Shown: positions 17,440 to 25,993 of the stretch, one piece after another | Layout of the letters: each line of letters opens with the position of its first letter | How positions within the stretch are numbered: the stretch's first letter is position 1 | Assembly: GCA_013360405.1 (NCBI GenBank) | Contig: JABWBR010000056.1 | Span: 1-64,000 of the forward strand | DNA from: Saprospiraceae bacterium | Lineage (GTDB): Bacteria; Bacteroidota; Bacteroidia; Chitinophagales; Saprospiraceae | Reading direction: 5' to 3' | Length of the DNA stretch: 64,000 bases | The notes under the pieces: model-generated | The model's database searches: none | Told to the model about the DNA's origin: nothing | Seen by the model: the letters and a program-made list of their open reading frames with translations, nothing else | Translations under genes and position numbers: made by a program

Positions 17440-18543
17440 ATGCCGGATATAAAACTGAAATCCTTTACCATCAAGGGATACAAAACCATAAAGGCCATCG
17501 AGAACTTTGAGCCGCAGCCCATTAATATTTTGATAGGGCCGAATGGCGCGGGCAAAAGTAACTTCATATCCTTCTTTAAGTTTTTGAGCTGGATGCTAAA
17601 CTCCGATGGCAAACTGCAGGAGCATGTGGCCTATCTGGGTGGCGCCAACGATATTTTGCACGATGGTGTAGATATTACTAAAAGTATTGACGCCGAAATA
17701 TCAATTGAGACAAAAACCGGGCTCAATGAGTATAAATTTAGTCTCATGTTTGCGAAACCTGATAATCTGGTTTTCAAAGAAGAAAAGTACAGGTTTATAA
17801 AAAACGAATTTATAGGAGAGGCAAAATGGAGTAGCTGCGGAGTTGGACATCAAGAAGCTAAACTCCCTCAAATCGAAACGGCAACCCCCACTACAATACT
17901 TAACCTGCTAAGGAAGCTGATTGTGTATCAATTCCATAATACCAGCGACACCGCAGCAATGAGGCTAAAATGGTCGCAGGCAGATGGCAGATGGCTGAAA
18001 CAAAATGGAGATAATCTGGGTAGCTTCTTATATCGACTGCAAAACGAGGAAAAAGCCTACTATACCCGAATCGTAAAATACATCCGCCTGGTATTGCCGT
18101 TTTTCGATGATTTTGACCTGTATCCTGAGTTTGGACAGATACTGCTTAGATGGAAAGAAAAAGGCACCAGCAAAGTTTTCAATGCCGGGCAAGCATCCGA
18201 TGGCATGCTGCGCACTATTGCTCTAATTAGCTTGTTAGCACAAAACCCAAAAGATTTGCCGGCGGTATTGTTCTTAGATGAACCCGAATTGGGCTTGCAC
18301 CCTAGCGCTATTGATGCAGTGGCAGGTTTGATAAAAGCGGCTTCATCGCACTGCCAGGTTTTTGTGGCCACGCAATCCATCAGCCTGGTCAACAATTTTG
18401 AACTGGAAGATTTGGTGGTGATAGACCGCAAAGGCCGGAGTTCTGAATACCAGCGCCCGGATTCAGAAAGTTTGCAGGCTTATTTAGAAGAATTTTCTAC
18501 CGGCCAAATCTGGGAGAAAAACATCATCGGAGGCAGGCCATGA
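17440..18543 (+). CDS. AAA family ATPase (RecF/OLD-like ABC ATPase)
   Basis: An SMC/RecF-type ABC ATPase of 367 residues: Walker A GPNGAGKS at 33-40, Walker B VLFLDEPELGLHP around 276-288 and a switch histidine-like region VFVATQSISLVNNF. There is no C-terminal TOPRIM domain; the separate DUF4276 gene overlapping it by 4 bases supplies a TOPRIM-like partner. The arrangement resembles the known ATPase + TOPRIM anti-phage pairs (OLD, and PARIS AriA/AriB, where the partner is DUF4435). Placement right after hsdS supports a defence role; the specific role is inference. Confidence 0.88.
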   Translation: MPDIKLKSFTIKGYKTIKAIENFEPQPINILIGPNGAGKSNFISFFKFLSWMLNSDGKLQEHVAYLGGANDILHDGVDITKSIDAEISIETKTGLNEYKFSLMFAKPDNLVFKEEKYRFIKNEFIGEAKWSSCGVGHQEAKLPQIETATPTTILNLLRKLIVYQFHNTSDTAAMRLKWSQADGRWLKQNGDNLGSFLYRLQNEEKAYYTRIVKYIRLVLPFFDDFDLYPEFGQILLRWKEKGTSKVFNAGQASDGMLRTIALISLLAQNPKDLPAVLFLDEPELGLHPSAIDAVAGLIKAASSHCQVFVATQSISLVNNFELEDLVVIDRKGRSSEYQRPDSESLQAYLEEFSTGQIWEKNIIGGRP

Positions 18544-19232
18544 AGTATATAAATATTATAGCAGAGGGCAGTACCGAAGAAGCATTTGTGAACGATGTTT
18601 TGGTAACGCATTTTTTCCAAATGGATAAATATGTTTCTGTCCGAAAAATAGAAACAGGGTGGGACAAAATCAATAGAAAGCCTGCAAAGGGCGGATTTGG
18701 TAGAATTCCAAAATATAAAAATTTCAGAAAGGACATCTTGAATTGGATAGAATCAGACAGAGGCAGAGCAAATACGTGGTATACATCATTTGTTGATTTG
18801 TATGCCTTTCCAAAAGATGCAAACAGCCCTTATAACCCGCAAATACAACAAATTCCGGATCACTATCAGCGAATAGCAGTTTTAGAAGCGGCTATTGCAC
18901 AAGATATAAATCATCCCAACTTCATCCCCTACGTGCAGTTGCATGAATTTGAAGCCTTTTTAATGGTTGACCCTAATAGGTTGCTTGTTATGTATCCGGA
19001 TGGCCAAACCGGTATTAACCGATTGAAGCGTGACATTGCCAACATGAATCCGGAGGAAATAAATGAGTCGCCACAAACGGCGCCTTCCAAACGCATCATT
19101 CAGCATTTACCTGATTATGAAGGTCAGAAGGCTCAGGTGGGGCCGTTAGTAGCGGAAGATATCGGTTTGAACTTGTTAAGGGAAAAATGTCCTCATTTTA
19201 ATGAGTGGATTACCAAATTGGAAAATATTTGA
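18540..19232 (+). CDS. DUF4276 family protein, TOPRIM-like partner of the ATPase
   Basis: A 230-residue protein whose start overlaps the ATPase stop (ATGA). It shows the DUF4276 hallmarks: N-terminal strand with AEGSTEE (E9, E13), a middle SFVDLYAFPKD block with acidic residues, and YVQLHEFEAFLMVDP. These fit a TOPRIM-like metal site (Glu, then Asp-rich strand). Known family context is as an effector next to SMC-like ATPases; nuclease activity here is inference. Confidence 0.85.
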   Translation: MKYINIIAEGSTEEAFVNDVLVTHFFQMDKYVSVRKIETGWDKINRKPAKGGFGRIPKYKNFRKDILNWIESDRGRANTWYTSFVDLYAFPKDANSPYNPQIQQIPDHYQRIAVLEAAIAQDINHPNFIPYVQLHEFEAFLMVDPNRLLVMYPDGQTGINRLKRDIANMNPEEINESPQTAPSKRIIQHLPDYEGQKAQVGPLVAEDIGLNLLREKCPHFNEWITKLENI

Positions 19233-19252
19233 TGATTGACTAAGCGCTGTGC

Positions 19253-19291
19253 AAAGTCGTCGTTTCGACTCCGCTCAACGAGCGGCTTGGG
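19253..19291. repeat. Copy of the dispersed CGCTCAACGAGCGG repeat
   Basis: AAAGTCGTCGTTTCGACTCC followed by GCTCAACGAGCGGCTTGGG nearly matches the copies at 10523-10555 and 10598-10629. It lies 20 bp after the DUF4276 stop and 46 bp before the next gene, so the R-M and ATPase genes are bracketed by this repeat. Confidence 0.85.
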
Positions 19292-19337
19292 TCGAAACCG
19301 TTACAAACAAACCTGAGCAGCTAAAAAACCAGATAAC

Positions 19338-19811
19338 ATGGAACTCATAGGAAAAACAACGATAAACCCAATCATCTTTTATACAGGAAAGGTTGCAGGG
19401 TATATTACATGGATCGTTCTGTTTTTAATGTTGCTTGGATTTAAAATAGTTGATGATAAGTCAATAATGTTTAACCGGCATATTTCTGTTTTTATACTTT
19501 TAATTGGCCTGGTTTTTACGACAATCAGTCTTATTAACCTGGGCAAATCAATACGATTGGGATTGCCTACCGATGATACGGAATTAAAAACAAATGGGCT
19601 TTATAAATATAGCAGAAATCCAATGTATGTCGGTTTTGATCTTATTACTATAGCGGCTATAATTTACACGCTTCACTGGGTGATATTTATACTGGGAGTG
19701 TACAGCTTGATCACTTATCATTTGATTATTAAGGGGGAGGAGACTTTTTTGATTGAAAGATTTGGTGATGCTTATAAACAATACCAACTGAAGGTGAGAA
19801 GATATTTATAG
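19338..19811 (+). CDS. Isoprenylcysteine methyltransferase-like (PEMT/ICMT) membrane protein
   Basis: A 157-residue integral membrane protein with about four hydrophobic segments. The C-terminal half has the family signature: LGKSIRLGLP, LKTNGLYKYSRNPMYVG, then EE-(10)-FGDAYKQYQLKVRRYL. Such proteins methylate small or lipid-linked substrates with SAM; the substrate is unknown. It is AT-rich and lies in the accessory island, 14 bp before a GNAT gene. Confidence 0.88.
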   Translation: MELIGKTTINPIIFYTGKVAGYITWIVLFLMLLGFKIVDDKSIMFNRHISVFILLIGLVFTTISLINLGKSIRLGLPTDDTELKTNGLYKYSRNPMYVGFDLITIAAIIYTLHWVIFILGVYSLITYHLIIKGEETFLIERFGDAYKQYQLKVRRYL

Positions 19812-19825
19812 TACACGCCATAAAT

Positions 19826-20395
19826 ATGCACAAACACACAAGTATGAACTTATTAACACTTGAGACAAATAGACTAATACTAAGAGGCCTTTCTCCTGAG
19901 GACATGAAATATATTTTCAACAATCTCTCAAAATCCCGGATAAAAGAAGTGTTAGGACATCGTTCCGAAGCAGATTACTTAAAAGAAGAACAGAAACACA
20001 TCAATGGTTATTCCAGTTATAATAGAAGGTTTATACTGTTTCTGCTGACTGACAAGGAATCTGGCGCCATAATAGGACGTTGCGGACTTCATAATTGGAA
20101 CACAGGACATAAACGAGCAGAAATTGGATATGTGATGGAAGATGAAAATTTTAAAAGAAAGGGATTAATGAGCGAGGCTGTGAAAACAATTATTGATTAT
20201 GGCTTCAAAGAATTAAAACTTAACAGAATTGAGGCAATTGTTGGAATTGGGAATGTACCATCTTTAAAAATTTTGGAAAAGAATAATTTTATAAAAGAAG
20301 GGATATTAAGGCAACATTTATGTGTTGCCGATAAATATGAAGATTCCGCGCTTTTTTCTATCTTATCGGATGAATACAATTCCAAAGATGATTAA
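19826..20395 (+). CDS. GNAT family N-acetyltransferase (RimJ/RimL-like)
   Basis: A 189-residue acetyl-CoA-dependent acetyltransferase. Pattern: LETNRLILRGLSPEDMKYIF at the N-terminus, IIGRCGLHNWN, then AEIGYVMEDENFKRKGLMSE (acetyl-CoA loop) and LKLNRIEAIVGIGNVPSLKI, then LEKNNFIKEG. The ATG at 19844 (MNLLTLETNRL) is an equally plausible start. The substrate is unknown; relatives acetylate ribosomal proteins or antibiotics. Confidence 0.9.
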   Translation: MHKHTSMNLLTLETNRLILRGLSPEDMKYIFNNLSKSRIKEVLGHRSEADYLKEEQKHINGYSSYNRRFILFLLTDKESGAIIGRCGLHNWNTGHKRAEIGYVMEDENFKRKGLMSEAVKTIIDYGFKELKLNRIEAIVGIGNVPSLKILEKNNFIKEGILRQHLCVADKYEDSALFSILSDEYNSKDD

Positions 20396-20442
20396 GGAAT
20401 GTGGCGTAAGAAGAACGAACTGTTATACTGCGCGCCGTCAAG

Positions 20443-20450
20443 TATATTTG
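20443..20450 (+). promoter_or_regulatory. Candidate -7 box before the DUF998-like gene
   Basis: TATATTTG matches TAnnTTTG in the 145-bp gap after the GNAT gene. The same gap holds a 12-bp palindrome TTTGCATGCAAA and a GGGGCAAACCCC hairpin. No clear -33 box. Confidence 0.3.
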
Positions 20451-20540
20451 TGATCACACAGGAAGTTTCGAAATTCTGCCTGCGTTTGCATGCAAAAACT
20501 ATTTGGGGCAAACCCCGCAACATGACAATTATAGAAAATT

Positions 20541-21209
20541 TTGACAAATCAAACAAACATTAAGCATATTTGGATTTTGATGCCAATAATTGGGATAGTA
20601 ATTTTTGCGGCACTCTATATTGTTGCAACTTTTTATTATCCGGGCGGTTCACAGTTTGACAAAAACGCTGTCGGTTTTAGTTGGACGAAAAATTATTGGT
20701 GCAATTTGTTAAACGACATAGCGATTAACGAACAGAAAAACAAAGCACAACCAATCGCTTTGACAGCAATGTTTATTCTTTGTTTGACACTAAGTTATTT
20801 TTGGTGGTGTTTTCCTAAACATGCTAGCCTTAATAAAATCTATACCTTGACAATACAGATTTGTGGGCCAATGTCTATGGCAATCGGATTCTTTTTGTTT
20901 ACTAAATTTGACCACGATATTATAACGAATTTGGCTTCACTATTCGGACTTATCGCTATGACAGGAACCTTTATAGGACTTTATAAAAACGGCTGGAAAA
21001 CGCTTTTCTACTTTGGGCTGCTAAATATTATTCTTGTACTTGTAAATAATTTTTTATATTACAACAAAGAACTTATTTTGTATTTGCCTTTGGTTCAGAA
21101 AATTACATTTTTGACATTCCTGATTTGGATTTGTTGCATTAACCTAAAAATATATATGGTTCGCACCGGCAAGTTTTGGACATGGCCTGATCCCGGGTGC
21201 GTAGGGTAA
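20541..21209 (+). CDS. Multi-pass membrane protein, DUF998-like
   Basis: About 222 residues with six hydrophobic segments. The block ATFYYPGGSQFDKNAVGFSW then NYWCNLLND is typical of DUF998-related membrane proteins of Bacteroidota, whose function is unknown. The frame has only a TTG start at 20541; an ATG at 20580 would cut into the first membrane helix, so the TTG is used, and loss of the true start is possible. The last ~15 residues (RTGKFWTWPDPGCVG) are polar and atypical, as if the end was replaced by a rearrangement. Confidence 0.75.
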   Translation: MTNQTNIKHIWILMPIIGIVIFAALYIVATFYYPGGSQFDKNAVGFSWTKNYWCNLLNDIAINEQKNKAQPIALTAMFILCLTLSYFWWCFPKHASLNKIYTLTIQICGPMSMAIGFFLFTKFDHDIITNLASLFGLIAMTGTFIGLYKNGWKTLFYFGLLNIILVLVNNFLYYNKELILYLPLVQKITFLTFLIWICCINLKIYMVRTGKFWTWPDPGCVG

Positions 21210-21306
21210 TAAACTGCCGGCATTGACGAAGTTAAAGCAATAGCCCTTGGCGTTTCTTATGCGACAGGTACGTGGGTGTATGATGAAAAAAATACAGGCA
21301 AACAGA

Positions 21307-22023
21307 ATGAAAAAAGCAATAATAATCGGTGCAACATCGGGAATTGGGAGAGGACTGGCACAACTCCTGGTTGACAATAATTATAAAGTCGGTTTAACAG
21401 GAAGGCGAACCGAATTGCTCAATGAATTGAAAAATGAAAATCCGGATTCTTTTTTTATCAATTCATTTGACGTTACAGACACAAAAACCGCAAGAGAGAA
21501 ATTAGAAGAATTGACAACTGAACTTGGCGGACTTGATTTGCTGATTATTAGCTCAGGAACGGGGGATCTCAATGATGATTTAGACTTTGAAATTGAAAAA
21601 CGAACTATCAATACAAATGTCTTAGGCTTCACTTGTGTCGCAGATTGGGTCTTCAATTATTTTGAAAAGCAAAAATTCGGGCACCTGGTCGCAATAAGTT
21701 CTGTCGGCGGACTTCGAGGAAGCAGGCAAGCCCCGTCATATAGTGCAACCAAAGCTTATCAAATAAATTATTTGGAAGGTTTAAGACAGAAAGCAACAAA
21801 TCTCAAATACCCCATTTTTGTAACTGACGTCAGGCCGGGATTTGTAGCCACAGCTATGGCAAAAAGCAAACTTCTATTTTGGGTAGCAACTGTTGACAAC
21901 GCAACTCGGCAAATATTTGAAGCCATAAACAAAAAAAAGAAAGTTGTCTATGTTACAAAACGTTGGGCATTTGTTGCTTTCATTTTGAAACGAATACCAA
22001 GACAAATTTATGACAGACTGTAA
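21307..22023 (+). CDS. Short-chain dehydrogenase/reductase
   Basis: NAD(P)-dependent oxidoreductase of 238 residues with a Rossmann fold: GATSGIG at 8-14, a catalytic serine at 132 (AISSVGG), Y145 and K149 (SYSATKAY). The ATG at 21307 (MKKAIIIGATSGIG) gives the standard start; the longer frame from 21247 adds 20 residues with no family match. The substrate is unknown. It converges on the Kef gene with the octamer array between. Confidence 0.9.
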   Translation: MKKAIIIGATSGIGRGLAQLLVDNNYKVGLTGRRTELLNELKNENPDSFFINSFDVTDTKTAREKLEELTTELGGLDLLIISSGTGDLNDDLDFEIEKRTINTNVLGFTCVADWVFNYFEKQKFGHLVAISSVGGLRGSRQAPSYSATKAYQINYLEGLRQKATNLKYPIFVTDVRPGFVATAMAKSKLLFWVATVDNATRQIFEAINKKKKVVYVTKRWAFVAFILKRIPRQIYDRL

Positions 22024-22053
22024 CCATGTTGAGCAATGAAGATGTCACCTCGT

Positions 22054-22181
22054 TCGCAAAGTCGCAAAGTCGTAAAGTCGCACAGTCGTACAGTCGTACA
22101 GTCGCACAGTCGCAAAGTCGCAAAGTCGCAAAGTCGTACAGTCGTACAGTCGTACAGTCGCACAGTCGCACAGTCGCACAG
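22054..22181. repeat. Octamer tandem array, 16 units of TCG(C/T)A(C/A)AG
   Basis: Sixteen 8-bp units in runs of variants: TCGCAAAG, TCGTAAAG, TCGCACAG, TCGTACAG. It fills the gap between the convergent SDR and Kef genes. Like the heptamers, the unit is not a multiple of three and is stop-free in both directions, so it produces spurious ORFs. A short array of the same family is at 10557-10596. Confidence 0.97.
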
Positions 22182-22189
22182 TCCCCTCC

Positions 22190-24217
22190 TCACTCCACAT
22201 CCTCCGCCGGGTACTGCTCCGGATAAATCAGGATAAAATTCGTTTGGTTGATATGTTTGGCGATATAATCGGGGATGCGATCCAACTCCCGGGAGTGGGA
22301 GATACTTCCTTTGCGGCCGTTGATCACCATAAACAGGTCGTTGTCTCTGACGATCTGGGAAATAACGGGCAGGTCTTGCCATTCCACGAATTCCTGGTGT
22401 TCGAGGTTGACGAAAATTTTGTGTTTCCGGAGGTGGGATTGTATCGCTTCGAAAGTAGCGGTATCGCAATAAAAAATGAGTTTGCTGCTGGTTTGGCGGG
22501 CCAGCCGGGCGCTGAGTTCCACCCAGCGGCCGAAGCCGGTTTCGTATTCGGCGTTTTCGGGTACGGCCACTACGATTCTTTTGATCGTGTTGACGGGCTG
22601 CACCAGCCGGTTGACGAGCACCATGAGCTGGGTTTTGCCGATCAGGGTGTCGAGGATATCGCCGAAGATCAGGTCGGTCGTCTTTTTCTCGCCGTGCCAG
22701 CCGATGATGATCTCGGTGGCATCGAGTTCTCTGGCGGCGTAGAGTAGTCCGTTGGAGATGTTGATATCCACAAAAGTGTGTCCCTCCACTTGCCTGTTGG
22801 CGGCGGTGGCGACGTGGATCGCCTGTTCCAGGAGTTTTTTGCTATTGGCCAGGCTGGCCGTGTTTTCGTCTTCCTGCATGATGACGGAAATGGGGTATAT
22901 CGGCCAGCGGCATTTTTCCTGTTGGATGACCAGGGCCAGGTCCATCAGTTGCTGTATGGTTTTAGGGTTGGAGAGCGACACCATGACGCGTTGCTCCACA
23001 GCGGGTTGTTGGGCGGCTTGTTGTTGCTTATGAGAAAGCACCATTTTCCTGGCGGCAGATTCGGTGGCGAATGACGACACCAGGCACGTGATCAGGATAA
23101 GCACGATGGTGCCGTTGAGCACGTTTTCGTCGAGGATGCCCAGTCGGAAGCCTACCAGGATAACGGCGAGGGTGGCTGCGGCGTGCGAACTGCTGAGTCC
23201 GAAAATCAGGTTGCGGTCAATCGGCGACAACTTCAGCATCCGCTGGGTGACCCAGGCGGCCAGCCATTTGCTGACCAGGGCCGTTGCGCTGAGTACTCCG
23301 GCCACGATAAGCGCCTCGGGGCCTTTGGTGAGCACCTTGAGGTCGATGATCATGCCCACGCTGATCAAAAAAATGGGAATAAAGAGGGCATTGCCCACAA
23401 ACTCGATGCGGTTCATGAGCACCGAGGCGTGGGGGATCAGCCTGTTGAGCGCCAAACCGGCCAAAAAAGCCCCGATGATGGGCTCCACGCCCGCCCATTC
23501 GGACATGAGGGCGGCTAGAAAAACCATGGCCAGCGTGAAGATATAGTGCGAGGTTTGGTCGTTGATCCATTTAAAAAAGTACCGCGCTACAAATGGAAAA
23601 CCCCAAAGTACGATCACCGAAAAAGCCAGTAGCGACAGCGAAAAGCGCACCCAATACATCATATCAATGCCGGCGCCTTCCATGCGGGTAAATACGGCCA
23701 GCAGGATGAGCACCAGGGTATCGGTAAAAATCGTGCCGCCCACCGCTATGGTGACTGCCTCGTTTTTGGAGAGGCCCAGTCGGCTCACGATAGGGTAAGA
23801 GATCAGCGTATGGGTAGAAAACATACTGGCAGTGAGCAGGGAAGCCACTTGTTCGTAGCCCAGCAAATAGCGGCACACCAGGTAACCCAGCACAAAAGGC
23901 ACGGTAAAAGTGAGCAGTCCAAACCAGCCGCTGCGGTGGCGGTTGCGCAGGAAATCGTTTAATTCCAGATCGAGGCCGGCCAGGAACATAATATAAAGGA
24001 GTCCGACCGTGCCGAATAAATTGATCGCCGCATTTTTTTCGAGCACACCAAAGCCATGCGGACCCAGCGCCACCCCGGCGAGGATAAGCCCTACGATACC
24101 GGGAATGCGAAACCGGTGCAATACCAGGGGCGCCGCCAGGATAACGAGTAATAGCAGTGCGAAAACGGCTACCGGTTGTTCCAGCGGCAATTGAAAACTA
24201 TTGAGTATGACGTGCAT
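22190..24217 (-). CDS. Kef-type monovalent cation:proton antiporter with USP-like C-terminus
   Basis: Inner-membrane CPA2-family exchanger of 675 residues. About 12 membrane helices occupy residues 10-400 (LHRFRIPGIVGLILAGVALG at the start of the domain, GTIFTDTLVLILLAVF, EPIIGAFLAGLALNR). Residues 420-675 are two soluble universal-stress-like domains instead of the RCK/TrkA-N domains of KefB/C, a layout common in Bacteroidota. The ATG at 24217 starts the protein directly; the stop lies 8 bp from the octamer array. Confidence 0.92.
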   Translation of the reverse strand: MHVILNSFQLPLEQPVAVFALLLLVILAAPLVLHRFRIPGIVGLILAGVALGPHGFGVLEKNAAINLFGTVGLLYIMFLAGLDLELNDFLRNRHRSGWFGLLTFTVPFVLGYLVCRYLLGYEQVASLLTASMFSTHTLISYPIVSRLGLSKNEAVTIAVGGTIFTDTLVLILLAVFTRMEGAGIDMMYWVRFSLSLLAFSVIVLWGFPFVARYFFKWINDQTSHYIFTLAMVFLAALMSEWAGVEPIIGAFLAGLALNRLIPHASVLMNRIEFVGNALFIPIFLISVGMIIDLKVLTKGPEALIVAGVLSATALVSKWLAAWVTQRMLKLSPIDRNLIFGLSSSHAAATLAVILVGFRLGILDENVLNGTIVLILITCLVSSFATESAARKMVLSHKQQQAAQQPAVEQRVMVSLSNPKTIQQLMDLALVIQQEKCRWPIYPISVIMQEDENTASLANSKKLLEQAIHVATAANRQVEGHTFVDINISNGLLYAARELDATEIIIGWHGEKKTTDLIFGDILDTLIGKTQLMVLVNRLVQPVNTIKRIVVAVPENAEYETGFGRWVELSARLARQTSSKLIFYCDTATFEAIQSHLRKHKIFVNLEHQEFVEWQDLPVISQIVRDNDLFMVINGRKGSISHSRELDRIPDYIAKHINQTNFILIYPEQYPAEDVE

Positions 24218-24256
24218 GATTGCAAGGTAATAGACTTAGCTTTGTAAAAAAAGTCG

Positions 24257-24373
24257 ATGGATATGGAAAAGCCTCCTTTTTTTCGTGCCTGGCCCCAAAT
24301 GTATCTTTTTGTGCTGGCTATGCATGCGTTTGTAATCGTATTATTTTACCTGTTTATGCGGTATTATTCCTGA
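24257..24373 (+). CDS. 38-residue single-pass membrane protein
   Basis: A complete small frame: MDMEKPPFFRAWPQMYLFVL, then AMHAFVIVLFYLFMRYYS. It has a short polar head with PPFFRAW and one hydrophobic helix (about residues 15-34). Very short proteins of this shape (PPFF-x-x-W-x-x-x-Y followed by a helix) are known in Bacteroidota, often near a sodium/solute symporter (from memory). It starts 39 bp from the divergent Kef start and its stop abuts the stop of the convergent protease gene (TGATCA). Confidence 0.65.
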   Translation: MDMEKPPFFRAWPQMYLFVLAMHAFVIVLFYLFMRYYS

Positions 24374-25612
24374 TCAGATCAGGTCTCTCAGGTGAAAATT
24401 CGTTTTCACGCGTTCGCCGTTGCGGCGAAGGATGAGCGTCATTTTTTTTCCTATTCGGCCCTGCATCTTATTCGTGATTTCTTCCAATGAATACACCTTG
24501 GTGGGGACTCCGTTGATTTTTCTGATCTCATCGCCGGCTTTGATGCCGGCATGGTCGGCGGGGCTGCCGGCAACCACGTCGAGTACTGTAAACGTATTGA
24601 GGTTGATTCCCGAGCACACGATCGTTAGTCCGCTGCGATCGTAGGCAAACCGTCGTTTGCTGAGCTTATTTGGCTGGAGGTAGACTTTGTTTTGGTAATA
24701 ATTAATAATCAGATTAAAACGGGAGAGGATGCGGTTGCCGATGATGCCGTGGCGGCCGTTGAGGTATGACGTATCGGTTACGTGTTTGATATCCTGGTAG
24801 TTGGTCACCACTCCGTTCAACTTCATTCCCTCGTAAAGTTCAAAAGCGGGCAACCTGCCCACCACGCCTTCAATAGCGCCGCCTATTCCCATGCCGAGGT
24901 TGCTTTTCACCACGTTGGCGGGCACTACAATTTGCGGATGGGTGTCGCTATGCAGCATCAGGGATACGCCTGCGCCTGTGTCGAGCAACAATTTGACGGG
25001 GAGCACGGTGTTATTTTGTAATTGTATATTTGAAAAAACATAGGGTTTGTTCCGTTTAAGCTGGACGGGGATCTCCACGAACTTGCTGCCGGGTTCTTTG
25101 AAAACTGAGGGGTCGGTAAACGTGATCACCTTCTTTTCGTAGTTGATCTTCACCACAAACCTGCGCAGCATGTCGGCGCCGATAATGCCGTGAATGTCCA
25201 CGCCGGAAAATTCGTCAAACCGGAAATAATCATCTTCCAGTACCAGCATGGAGTAATTGTTGAAGTATAGGTTATTGATCTTCAATCTGATACCTGTGGC
25301 GAGATAGGCATACAGCTCGGTTTTCATATCGGCGCCCATAATGGGGAAACGTCTGGAGAAATTGATCTGGAGCAGGTCGGCTATTTCTCTTTTAGTGAGA
25401 ATGCTGTGCTCGGCGCCTGTATCGATGATAAAATTGAGGGGAAAAATATCGTTGAAGATGACTTTGACCACGATAAAATTATTGCGAAACTCAAAGGGGA
25501 TGTCCACGCGCTTTAAGTTCCTGAAAATGAGCAGGTCCTGTGTCTGAGTCCACGCTGCAAACGGAGACAGCAACAGCCATAACATCATGCAGGTGGTGAC
25601 TGCGTTTTTCAT
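24374..25612 (-). CDS. Exported retropepsin-like aspartic protease with PDZ domain
   Basis: A 412-residue exported protein. The signal peptide (MKNAVTTCMMLWLLLSPFAA) is followed by two aspartyl-protease lobes, each with its own catalytic motif: FIIDTGAEHS (D64) and LLLDTGAGVS (D211). Two lobes in one chain could form a complete active site. The C-terminal ~90 residues are a PDZ domain (VVAGSPADHAGIKAGDEIRK, INGVPTKV). The ATG at 25612 is chosen over 25666 because it begins the signal peptide. The substrate is unknown; the periplasm or outer surface is likely. Confidence 0.9.
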   Translation of the reverse strand: MKNAVTTCMMLWLLLSPFAAWTQTQDLLIFRNLKRVDIPFEFRNNFIVVKVIFNDIFPLNFIIDTGAEHSILTKREIADLLQINFSRRFPIMGADMKTELYAYLATGIRLKINNLYFNNYSMLVLEDDYFRFDEFSGVDIHGIIGADMLRRFVVKINYEKKVITFTDPSVFKEPGSKFVEIPVQLKRNKPYVFSNIQLQNNTVLPVKLLLDTGAGVSLMLHSDTHPQIVVPANVVKSNLGMGIGGAIEGVVGRLPAFELYEGMKLNGVVTNYQDIKHVTDTSYLNGRHGIIGNRILSRFNLIINYYQNKVYLQPNKLSKRRFAYDRSGLTIVCSGINLNTFTVLDVVAGSPADHAGIKAGDEIRKINGVPTKVYSLEEITNKMQGRIGKKMTLILRRNGERVKTNFHLRDLI

Positions 25613-25993
25613 GTCGGGTAAATATGTTAAGAATATTAACAAATGCAGGCAGCTAAAGGCCTTCACCTAACGTTTAACAGAAAATTAATACAATAAGTTA
25701 TCCTTTTCAGAATCCTAATTAAATTTTGCCAGAATTTTAATAAACTAAAATGTTTATAAGGATTCTTGGTTATTTGGAACATATTTATGACTTTTGACCC
25801 ACAGTTAGTGTTAAAAAAACACATATTCCTAGCCATCTCAGCCAAACGATCTTACCCGGCCAAAAGGTTTTTTCGGGTCTTAACCTCATTGTCCCAAAAA
25901 TGTGAAACACTCAAGTTTAACATAAACACGCAAAAAGATCTTTTTTTCCGGACGTACTTATTTTTTCATTAATTAACCAAACTTAAGTAGTGT
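25613..25993. other. AT-rich divergent intergenic region upstream of SusC
   Basis: 381 bp with no convincing gene. It must hold the promoters of the leftward protease and rightward susC operon. T-rich stretches such as TTATTTTTTC near 25960 are only partial matches to TAnnTTTG. I see no repeat or regulator gene. Confidence 0.5.

Noticed and set aside
19338-22023. Integron gene-cassette array
   Set aside because: Small mixed-function genes suggested it, but the gaps differ in sequence and length, no attC-like core pairs are seen, and no integrase is in the window.
22054-22181. CRISPR array
   Set aside because: Units are 7-8 bp and directly adjacent, with no unique spacers, and there are no cas genes.
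21980-22469. ORFs rich in SHSRTVAQ or CDCATVRLYD repeats
   Set aside because: Readings of the octamer array; no start signals or conserved protein sequence.
25766-25972. Rightward ORF of 68 codons before susC
   Set aside because: Lies in the promoter region, low-complexity composition and no family resemblance.
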